Translations under genes and position numbers: made by a program
Shown here: positions 1 to 5,394 of the stretch, one piece after another
Position numbering within the stretch: the first letter of the stretch is position 1
Layout: every line of letters starts with the position of its first letter
Source of the DNA: an uncultured Prevotellaceae bacterium
Lineage (GTDB): Bacteria > Bacteroidota > Bacteroidia > Bacteroidales > Bacteroidaceae
Length of the DNA stretch: 8,299 bases
Direction: 5' to 3'
NCBI GenBank assembly: GCA_905202115.1
Contig: CAJKQZ010000114.1
Location: 1-8,299 of the forward strand
The notes under the pieces: model-generated
What the model was told of the DNA's origin: nothing
What the model saw: only the letters and a program-made list of their open reading frames with translations
The model's database searches: none

Positions 1-66
1 TTATCTCCCTTGTATTTTCAATTTCCTGCGGGAAGTTTTTTACCACGCGAAAAAATTATTTTTTTA
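1..66 (+). repeat. Intergenic repeat, copy A (cut by window edge)
   Basis: Bases 1-60 match 2464-2523 (copy B) at 57 of 60 positions; the differences are at 35, 47 and 56. The unit starts in an ATTATCTCCC-type stretch, continues through CCTGCGGGAAG, and ends in a poly-A then poly-T segment (about 50-66) that can fold on itself. In copy B the unit is preceded by a 17-bp-arm hairpin; if copy A has one, it lies left of the window. The copy sits 3' of the minus-strand Nudix gene, as copy B sits 3' of the minus-strand operon. No reading frame is evident in it. Confidence 0.85.
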
Positions 67-137
67 TTTCGGAAAAAAAATTTCGCAAGTGCCGCACAGA
101 TTCCGTTTTTTCAAAAAGGGCAGCATTTTTGCCGATT

Positions 138-701
138 TCATCGAGATTTTTTCGCCATTTTCTCATAGAAATACTTGTACAGCGGTGCCACCATTAGTGA
201 CTGTTTCAACTCTCCGGCTGAAAGAAGTTCGAGCACACGCTCCTCGTCGAAAAGATGAACCGTAATGTCCTCTGTTGGTTCGAGGTGCTGAGTAGAGACC
301 CGCTCCACGCCCTCGGCAAGAAAGCAGTAGTTGTAATTTGCCATAGCCGAAGGATTGGGCGCAACCTTCATAATCTGCGTCCACTGCCCGCCGCCGTATC
401 CGGTTTCCTCCCAAAGCTCACGCTTTATGGCTGCGAGCGGCGATTCGTCTGACGGATCCACCACTCCGGCGCACAGCTCGTAACTCGTTTCGCCTAAACC
501 GTGGCGATATTGCCTGACGAAAACATACTTGCCGTCGTCGGTGCGCGCAATGACGTTAACCCACGACGGATACTCCAACACATAATACTCATCGTTCACT
601 ACTCCCGACGGCAACTGCACGCAGTCCTTACGCGCAGTGAGCCACGGACGTTTTATAAGATACTCGCTCTTCAGCACTTTCCAACTGCGATCGTCTTCCA
701 T
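138..701 (-). CDS. Nudix hydrolase, ADP-ribose pyrophosphatase type
   Basis: A 187-residue protein expected to hydrolyse a nucleoside diphosphate linked to another moiety, most likely ADP-ribose or a related sugar nucleotide, in the cytoplasm. The Nudix box spans residues 79-102: Gly79, then a Glu at 86, then RELWEETGY from Arg94, with the metal-binding REXXEE core (R94, E95, E98, E99, G101) intact. The Gly-to-Glu spacing is one residue longer than the textbook GX5E. The VRQYRHG stretch at 62-68 and the strand before the box (YELCAG, 74-79) are typical of the ADP-ribose pyrophosphatase branch. The ATG start at 701 gives the normal family length; the stop is TGA at 138-140. It is divergent from hisS and not obviously part of an operon. 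The exact substrate cannot be read from the sequence. Confidence 0.88.
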   Translation of the reverse strand: MEDDRSWKVLKSEYLIKRPWLTARKDCVQLPSGVVNDEYYVLEYPSWVNVIARTDDGKYVFVRQYRHGLGETSYELCAGVVDPSDESPLAAIKRELWEETGYGGGQWTQIMKVAPNPSAMANYNYCFLAEGVERVSTQHLEPTEDITVHLFDEERVLELLSAGELKQSLMVAPLYKYFYEKMAKKSR

Positions 702-731
702 ATAGATAAAAGTTATGATTTTTATCTATAT
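700..731. promoter_or_regulatory. Perfect inverted repeat over the Nudix start codon
   Basis: The arms at 700-711 (ATATAGATAAAA) and 720-731 (TTTTATCTATAT) are exact reverse complements of 12 bp, separated by 8 bp (GTTATGAT). The left arm overlaps the ATG of the Nudix gene and the whole element lies in the gap shared with divergent hisS. It could be an operator for a dimeric regulator or a weak AT-rich 5' hairpin in the Nudix mRNA. The symmetry is seen; the role is inferred. Confidence 0.5.
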
Positions 732-808
732 AACGATAAAACCTATGTTTTTGTATGGTTATACGGCTTTCTTTTCGACCTAAAAGCGTCAAAACCACAG
801 GAAAAATG

Positions 809-816
809 TAATTTTG
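809..816 (+). promoter_or_regulatory. Possible -7 box for hisS
   Basis: TAATTTTG is an exact match to the Bacteroidetes -7 consensus TAnnTTTG and lies 57 bp before the chosen hisS ATG. No TTTG-type -33 element is present 19-21 bp upstream (around 785-790), so this is only half a promoter match. Confidence 0.35.
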
Positions 817-873
817 CCTTTCAAACAAGCCACACAGGCATTTCGCCAGGCAAACGGCAAAAATTTAACCATA

Positions 874-2244
874 ATGACAACAAAACCATCCATACCCAAA
901 GGCACGCGCGACTTCTCGCCCGAAGAAATGGCGAAACGCAATTATATTTTCAATACAATACGTGAAGTCTACGAACTTTACGGATTCAGGCAAATAGAAA
1001 CCCCCGCGCTCGAAAACCTCACTACGCTAATGGGCAAGTATGGCGAAGAAGGCGACAAGCTACTGTTCAAGATTCTGAACTCGGGAAATTTCATGAACGG
1101 CATTTCCCAAAGCGATATAGACTCAGGAAATATCGGCCGTCTGGCGGCTCTTTTATGCGAAAAAGGCCTGCGCTACGACCTTACGGTGCCTTTTGCACGC
1201 TTTGTGGTGCAACACCGCGAAGAACTCCAGTTGCCTTTCCGCCGCTATCAGATTCAGCCGGTGTGGCGCGCCGACCGTCCGCAAAAAGGACGCTACCGCG
1301 AATTCTACCAGTGCGACGCCGATGTGGTAGGTTCCGACTCTCTCATAAACGAGGTGGAACTCATGCAGATTGTCGACACCGTATTCGCACGTTTCGGCGT
1401 TAGAGTGGAAATCAAGATAAACAACCGGAAAATCCTTGCCGCCATAGCCGACAAGATAGGAGCGGCCGACAAAATAACGGCTGTAACCGTGGCTATCGAC
1501 AAACTCGACAAGATAGGTATCGACGGAGTGAGAAAAGAACTCGCCGCCGAAGGCATAAGCGAAACGGCCATTGAGAGTTTAGAGCCTATCATCGCGCTCT
1601 CGGGAACGAATGCCGAGAAAATTGCCGTTATGCGCAGGGAACTTGCAACGAACGAAACGGGGCTCAAAGGGCTTGACGAAGTGGAGTTCGTGCTGTCTTC
1701 ACTCGAAAGCACTGGAACTGCCAACACCGTAAGCCTCGATTTGTCGCTGGCAAGGGGACTGAATTACTACACGGGCTGCATTTTCGAAGTAAAGGCTCTC
1801 GACGTGGAAATCGGCTCTATTACCGGCGGCGGGCGCTACGACAACCTCACCGGCATATTCGGTCTTCCGGGGCTAAGCGGCGTGGGAATATCGTTCGGTG
1901 CCGACCGAATTTACGACGTTCTCAACGCGCTCGACCTGTATCCCGAAACCACCCACACCGCCACACAGCTGCTTTTCGTAAACTTCGGCGAAGCCGAAGC
2001 GAAACGGTGCATGGAGCTTGCCGCCAAAGCACGCCGCGCAGGAATAAGGACAGAAGTCTACCCCGACTCGGCCAAGATGAAAAAGCAGATGAGCTATGCC
2101 TCGGCACGCAACATTCCTTTTGTCGCACTGATAGGCGAAGACGAATTGAACAACGGCAGCGTGACGCTCAAAAACATGCAAACGCGCGAGCAAATGCAAC
2201 TCTCGCCCGACGGCATGATAGAAACGGTGACAAACACAAAATAA
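874..2244 (+). CDS. hisS: Histidine--tRNA ligase
   Basis: Class II aminoacyl-tRNA synthetase that charges tRNA-His with histidine in the cytoplasm. The protein has 456 residues from the ATG at 874. It opens with the usual PKGTRDFSPEE segment (8-18). Motif 2 is around 124-150, with RYREFYQCDAD (140-150) supplying the ATP-contacting Arg-Glu pair. The histidine-binding HisA signature is LARGLNYYTG (292-301). Motif 3 runs from TGGGRYDNL (317-325) to GADR (342-345). A C-terminal anticodon-binding domain covers about 365-456. The segments GLRYDLTVPFARF (98-110) and RYREFYQCD resemble eukaryotic and archaeal HisRS more than the DLRPEGT wording of E. coli HisRS. An in-frame TTG at 814 would add 20 residues but overlaps the likely -7 box and precedes the conserved N-terminus, so ATG 874 was chosen. 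It is monocistronic as far as seen and convergent with the following operon. Confidence 0.97.
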   Translation: MTTKPSIPKGTRDFSPEEMAKRNYIFNTIREVYELYGFRQIETPALENLTTLMGKYGEEGDKLLFKILNSGNFMNGISQSDIDSGNIGRLAALLCEKGLRYDLTVPFARFVVQHREELQLPFRRYQIQPVWRADRPQKGRYREFYQCDADVVGSDSLINEVELMQIVDTVFARFGVRVEIKINNRKILAAIADKIGAADKITAVTVAIDKLDKIGIDGVRKELAAEGISETAIESLEPIIALSGTNAEKIAVMRRELATNETGLKGLDEVEFVLSSLESTGTANTVSLDLSLARGLNYYTGCIFEVKALDVEIGSITGGGRYDNLTGIFGLPGLSGVGISFGADRIYDVLNALDLYPETTHTATQLLFVNFGEAEAKRCMELAAKARRAGIRTEVYPDSAKMKKQMSYASARNIPFVALIGEDELNNGSVTLKNMQTREQMQLSPDGMIETVTNTK

Positions 2245-2418
2245 ACCGGCAACGGTTTGCATTTCTCTTTACGTAAGGCGCGTAAAATTCACTACGCCTT
2301 GCGATGTACGAAAAAAATACCGCCTCCTGCAAAATCCGGAGCGTCCCGCCGCAAGGTTTTGCAGACAAAAACGGTCAGCGGCCAAGCACTTGAAAATCAG
2401 CAGGTGTATATGTAGCAA
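2245..2418. other. Non-coding convergence zone after hisS
   Basis: This is the left half of the 362-bp gap between hisS and the minus-strand operon; the right half holds the terminator hairpin, repeat copy B and a short leader to the operon's last stop codon. No credible gene is seen. Two short inverted repeats are present: AAGGCG at 2275-2280 with CGCCTT at 2295-2300, and CTGCAAAA at 2327-2334 with TTTTGCAG at 2357-2364. Neither is followed by a clear T-run on either strand, so they are not convincing terminators. They may belong to a further intergenic repeat that has only one copy in the window. Confidence 0.5.
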
Positions 2419-2460
2419 AAAATATGTCTGAGATATTTTAAATTATCTCAGACATATTTT
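2417..2460. terminator. Bidirectional terminator-like hairpin
   Basis: Perfect 17-bp arms at 2419-2435 and 2444-2460 (outer end AAAATATGTCTG) flank an 8-nt loop. The minus-strand reading ends in six Ts, and the plus-strand reading has four Ts in the stem end, so transcripts of convergent hisS and of the operon could both stop here. The stem is AT-rich (5 of 17 G/C pairs), hence weaker than a classical intrinsic terminator. It directly abuts repeat copy B, and the same outer arm sequence reappears at 8289-8299 beside copy C, so it is probably part of the repeat unit. Confidence 0.5.
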
Positions 2461-2531
2461 CGATTATCTCCCTTGTATTTTCAATTTCCTGCGGGAACTT
2501 TTTTACCACACGAAAAAAATATTTTTTTTCG
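2461..2531 (+). repeat. Intergenic repeat, copy B (most complete)
   Basis: Same unit as copy A (57 of 60 matches) and, inverted, as copy C. It contains the ATTATCTCCC start, the CCTGCGGGAA centre and a near-perfect AT palindrome at 2511-2531 (CGAAAAAAATA and its complement). With the adjoining hairpin at 2419-2460 the whole element is about 113 bp. No open reading frame and no obvious terminal inverted repeats or target-site duplication were found, so it looks like a small non-autonomous or REP-like intergenic element rather than an insertion sequence. Confidence 0.85.
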
Positions 2532-2606
2532 CCAGAAGCAAAATCCGCAACAAATATTTCTCTGCCGGTTTTCTACCGAACCGCCATACGACTATTCGGA
2601 AAACCT

Positions 2607-3608
2607 TTACTTTTCACGCGCATAGAGGCTCAGCCCTTTCAAAGCAATCGCAGCATGAAAGGCACCGGGAGCCTCCCAGCCGAAATTCATGCCCGTAATT
2701 TCGAGGTCGGACAAGGAAGTTGCGGTAAAAAAGCCTTTCTCTTTCATATAATTCAAACATTCCCTCACATAAGGCAGAATATCGACGCTCAGGCGGTGCC
2801 ATTTTCCGTCGTCGAAATGTATGTCTCCCCACACATCTATCTGAGGAATATTATATATGTAAGTATTGCTGGCAACGTCCCACGAAACAATCTCATGGAT
2901 AAACATATTGTGGTAGCGGTAGTCGTAGGAAGGTATCCCGAGCCATATGAACTTATTATAATCGGCCGATTGCCGGTTAGTGTTTTTCAAAATAAAAAAG
3001 AGCGGCGACTGCACGGTGTGAAGCGCCGGATCGTATTCGGAATCCGGCATAGATCTAACGCAACTCACTAATTTAAGAGCCATTGTGAACGCCAGACTCT
3101 CGACGCGCCCCATGTTTGGGCGCCGCGCAAAATCCTGTTCCACCAGCAAATGCGGCCATTGCTCGCCTTGCCTGCGCGGGTGCTCGTATTCGGGAGCGGT
3201 ATTTATCTCAAGCAACAAAGTTCCCTGCTGGCTGCGCTCGATACGCTTTGTCTCATTGGCATATTCACGGGCATAATTTTTCCCCGTTTCGAGAAAGCTC
3301 TTTTTCTTCTCGGCAATCGAGCGCGCAAGACTGTATCTGCTATGCCACTGCGCTATTCTCCAGCTCGGAGCAGCGGAAGAAGAGGAAAAAACCAAAGTAT
3401 CGGCAATAGCCTTCTCCACTCCGCCCTTTTCTCTGATAGTCTTGAAATCGGGAGGCAGCAAGGCAAATCCGTTTCGGAAAGAGGTGTCGGAAATCACCTC
3501 CCAGCCGTCGCCCGCAACAACTGCGGAAGGGGCGGCAAAAAGCATTAAGGCACAAAAAAAGAGCACTCCGGACACAAAATCAGACGCTCTTAATATATTC
3601 AATCTCAT
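2607..3608 (-). CDS. Secreted protein of unknown function
   Basis: A 333-residue protein that I cannot assign to a named family. A signal peptide is clear: positive N-terminus, hydrophobic core at about 11-27, and a probable signal peptidase I site after VVA (residue 32). There is no lipobox cysteine, so the product should be periplasmic or exported. The mature part has a polar, lysine/glutamate-rich segment (about 97-130). After it comes a Trp/Tyr/Gly-rich C-terminal half with FIWLGIPSYDYRY (220-232), GKWHRLSVDILPYV (268-281) and GMNFGWEAPG (306-315). Alternating strand-like stretches and such aromatic motifs suggest a beta-sandwich of the lectin or carbohydrate-binding kind; that is inference only. 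The ATG at 3608 was preferred over a TTG two codons upstream. It is the last gene of the operon, 25 bp after the ABC ATPase stop, and is followed by the repeat-associated hairpin. A role tied to metal uptake is possible but unsupported. Confidence 0.75.
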   Translation of the reverse strand: MRLNILRASDFVSGVLFFCALMLFAAPSAVVAGDGWEVISDTSFRNGFALLPPDFKTIREKGGVEKAIADTLVFSSSSAAPSWRIAQWHSRYSLARSIAEKKKSFLETGKNYAREYANETKRIERSQQGTLLLEINTAPEYEHPRRQGEQWPHLLVEQDFARRPNMGRVESLAFTMALKLVSCVRSMPDSEYDPALHTVQSPLFFILKNTNRQSADYNKFIWLGIPSYDYRYHNMFIHEIVSWDVASNTYIYNIPQIDVWGDIHFDDGKWHRLSVDILPYVRECLNYMKEKGFFTATSLSDLEITGMNFGWEAPGAFHAAIALKGLSLYAREK

Positions 3609-3633
3609 AGACAAATGTTTATTTGCGGTTCTT

Positions 3634-4338
3634 TTACTCCTTTCCGGAAAAGCGCGCTTTAAATTTCTGCATTGCGCTCTCGACCGAAAGGCTCTCTAAG
3701 CTGCGGTCTACGTAAACGATTTTCTTTACATTCCGCATTACGGATTCCATATCATGACTCACAAGAATCACGGCGCAGCGGCTGTTCATTTCGGCAAGGA
3801 GAGAATACATCCTGCTGCCGAAAAAATTATCCACATAGGCATCCGGCTCGTCCAAAACCAAAAGCTCGGGGTTCGAAACCATTGCCCGCCCCAGCAATGT
3901 GCGCTGCCACTGCCCGCCGCTCAGTTGCCCGATAGGACGAGAGGCTATCTCCCGCAATCCCAGGCACTCTTCCACAGAAAGTCCGCGCCGGCGCTGCTCC
4001 TCCGTAAAACTTCGGAACAGCCGCCGCTCGACATTCAAGCCCGAAAGGATTGTATCTCTCACGGTTATTGGGAAACTGCGGTCAATCTGAGCCTGCTGGG
4101 GCATATATCCTATACGTAAATCGCGACAAGGCACTCCGTTGCGGAAATATTCCAGACTTCCCTCACTCGGTTTAAGCAGTCCGAGTATAACTTTAAGGAG
4201 AGTAGTCTTACCGCCTCCGTTAGGACCCACGACACCTAAGAAGTCGCAACCGCGAACTTCGAGACTAACTCGCGAAAGCACTTCCCTTCCGCCATAACCG
4301 GCCGAAAGATTCTGCAATTTCAGAATGGTTTCACTCAT
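3634..4338 (-). CDS. Metal-type ABC transporter ATP-binding protein (ZnuC/MntB-like)
   Basis: A cytoplasmic ATPase of 234 residues that would power import of Zn2+ or Mn2+ through a cognate permease. Walker A is GPNGGGKT (38-45), the Q-loop follows GYMPQ (77-81), the signature is LSGGQ (139-143), Walker B is LLVLDEP (159-165) and the H-loop His is 196 in LVSHD. The IDRSFPITVRDTIL stretch (85-98) is characteristic of the ZnuC/MntB branch. After Walker B the common EPTAGVD reads EPDAYVD, a Thr-to-Asp change. It lies downstream of the metal-binding lipoprotein gene but behind a 205-bp repeat-filled gap, and 25 bp before the secreted-protein gene. No permease gene is in the window, so partner and substrate are inferred from family only. 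Confidence 0.9.
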   Translation of the reverse strand: MSETILKLQNLSAGYGGREVLSRVSLEVRGCDFLGVVGPNGGGKTTLLKVILGLLKPSEGSLEYFRNGVPCRDLRIGYMPQQAQIDRSFPITVRDTILSGLNVERRLFRSFTEEQRRRGLSVEECLGLREIASRPIGQLSGGQWQRTLLGRAMVSNPELLVLDEPDAYVDNFFGSRMYSLLAEMNSRCAVILVSHDMESVMRNVKKIVYVDRSLESLSVESAMQKFKARFSGKE

Positions 4339-4342
4339 ATCA

Positions 4343-4531
4343 TATATATTATCGTCACTCTCAAACAGAGTATCATCATTTTAAAGCATGCAACCGGCAA
4401 TATGAAGCATAGCACCAAAAAGCCAAGCCTTATGACCGATTAACTAAACTATACGACCAACAAACTTAACTATACCACCAGCGAAATAAGCCATATTATC
4501 AATAATTCCACCTATGCTATCACCCTTTTCC
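4343..4531 (-). repeat. Nine degenerate 21-bp direct repeats between operon genes
   Basis: Nine consecutive 21-bp units start at 4343, 4364, 4385, 4406, 4427, 4448, 4469, 4490 and 4511 on the plus strand. Counted down columns, position 9 is A and position 11 is C in all nine. Positions 6 and 12 are purine and position 10 is pyrimidine in all nine. Positions 4 (A), 5 (T) and 21 (A) agree in eight. The shared core at positions 4-12 reads YGRTNNYAT on the minus (mRNA) strand. The best neighbouring pair is 4448-4468 and 4469-4489 (16 of 21 matches). The array fills the gap between the metal-binding lipoprotein and the ATPase and stops 4 bp before the ATPase start codon. The period equals two helical turns and also seven codons, and the units are in frame with the ATPase gene, interrupted by TAG (4444-4446) and TAA (4382-4384). 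Possible roles are phased protein-binding sites, an intercistronic RNA element, or a decayed coding repeat. I know of no described element that it matches. Confidence 0.75.
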
Positions 4532-4536
4532 TGCAT
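4444..4536 (-). CDS. Possible 30-residue hydrophobic peptide
   Basis: An ATG at 4536, 7 nt after the stop of the metal-binding lipoprotein gene, opens a frame of 30 codons ending at TAG (4444-4446). It starts MQEKGDSIGG and continues into a hydrophobic, glycine-spaced stretch ending AGGIVKFVGRIV. It is encoded by the first four and a half units of the 21-bp array, so Gly or Asp recurs every seventh residue, with Ile or Met two residues later. Most codons end in T or C, which is coding-like. It could be a small membrane or amphipathic peptide translated within the operon, the intact front part of a longer decayed protein, or a by-product of a DNA repeat. There is no homology evidence. Confidence 0.25.
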   Translation of the reverse strand: MQEKGDSIGGIIDNMAYFAGGIVKFVGRIV

Positions 4537-4543
4537 GGGAAAC

Positions 4544-5380
4544 TCATTCAGAAATTCTTTTTGCAATAAAAATCATTTCCTCGTCCCATTGGTAAGCAAG
4601 CGGATCGATTTCTACGATTTTCACCTCCGCCTCGCGGGCTATCTGACGCACAATACTCGCAGGATATTGTTTCTGCACGAATAAAACGCCGGCTCTTTCG
4701 GCTTTGCTCTGCGACAAAAGAGTCTCTATATGCGCCGGCGAGGCTTCCTTTCCTCCAGCTGAAACAGACAGCTGCAACAAACCGTAATCGTTTGCGAAAT
4801 ATGCAAGGGCGGGATGATAAATAAGAAAGCTGCGACGGGTAAGATTCCCTAATATCTGCTGAATTTGCCCGTCTATACTGTCGATATGTTGTAGGAAAGC
4901 CGCCTCACGTTGCCTGTATTCGTCGCTGTTTGCAGAGTCGACAACGCACAAAGCAGAGCAAATGTTCTGCGCAATTACCTTTGCGTTACGCGTAGAAAGC
5001 CAAATATGCGGATCTACGCCGTCGCCGTCCGAATCTCTAAGGGTTCTTACTCCCGAAGACAGGTTGAAAACCGGAAAAGACGGGGTTTCTTTCGTTATTT
5101 GTCTGAGGCGCGTGCGCTCAAAATCGATGTAGCCCGACGAAAGATAGGCACTACTGTTCATAAGATCGAGCATTTGCTGCGGAGTGGGCTCATAAGTCTC
5201 CGGACTGCTGTTGCCGGGAACGAGAGTTACCACCCTGAAGCGTTCACCTGCTATCTGATTAACAAAATAACGGTACGGTTCAATACTTACTACGAGAACA
5301 GGGCGTTTGTCTTCGTCACTTTTTCCCGAACAACCGGAAAGCAGAACAACAGCAAAGAGAAGAAACAATATTTTACGCAT
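4544..5380 (-). CDS. Metal ABC transporter substrate-binding lipoprotein (ZnuA/TroA-like)
   Basis: A 278-residue cluster A-I solute-binding protein expected to capture Zn2+ or Mn2+ outside the inner membrane. The signal peptide ends in the lipobox LLSGC with lipidated Cys17, followed by an acidic SGKSDEDK stretch. Ligand positions read from family motifs are Glu61 (in SPETYEPTP, where most relatives have His), His125 (DPHIWLS), His189 (YHPALAYFANDYGL) and Asp259 (IDPLA). The His/Asp-rich mobile loop of E. coli ZnuA is missing; a short DSDGDGVD (117-123) occupies the region before His125. The length is normal for the family. The gene follows the YqaA-like gene by 14 bp and precedes the 21-bp repeat array and the ABC ATPase. 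Zn versus Mn specificity cannot be settled from sequence. Confidence 0.9.
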   Translation of the reverse strand: MRKILFLLFAVVLLSGCSGKSDEDKRPVLVVSIEPYRYFVNQIAGERFRVVTLVPGNSSPETYEPTPQQMLDLMNSSAYLSSGYIDFERTRLRQITKETPSFPVFNLSSGVRTLRDSDGDGVDPHIWLSTRNAKVIAQNICSALCVVDSANSDEYRQREAAFLQHIDSIDGQIQQILGNLTRRSFLIYHPALAYFANDYGLLQLSVSAGGKEASPAHIETLLSQSKAERAGVLFVQKQYPASIVRQIAREAEVKIVEIDPLAYQWDEEMIFIAKRISE

Positions 5381-5394
5381 ATATTATATAAAGA

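Noticed and set aside
66..137. Intrinsic terminator for the Nudix gene
   Set aside because: Only A/T runs and weak complementarity (around 103-119) are seen; no GC stem followed by a T-run on the minus strand.
814..873. Upstream TTG start for hisS adding 20 residues
   Set aside because: It overlaps the likely -7 box and adds residues before the conserved HisRS N-terminus; ATG 874 fits better.
3609..3614. TTG start two codons upstream for the secreted protein
   Set aside because: An ATG follows at 3608 and gives a normal signal peptide, so the rarer TTG is not needed.
4461..4468. TAnnTTTG -7 box (minus strand) inside the 21-bp array, as a promoter for the ABC ATPase
   Set aside because: TAAGTTTG matches the consensus, but no TTTG-type -33 element lies 19-21 bp upstream and the motif is just one variant of the repeat unit.
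4343..4531. CRISPR array
   Set aside because: The 21-bp units abut directly with no unique spacers, the repeats are degenerate, and no cas gene is present.
4339..4543. Remnant of a ZnuB permease
   Set aside because: The hydrophobic reading follows the 21-bp repeat rather than any recognisable permease motif; the gap is far too short, so this stays speculation.
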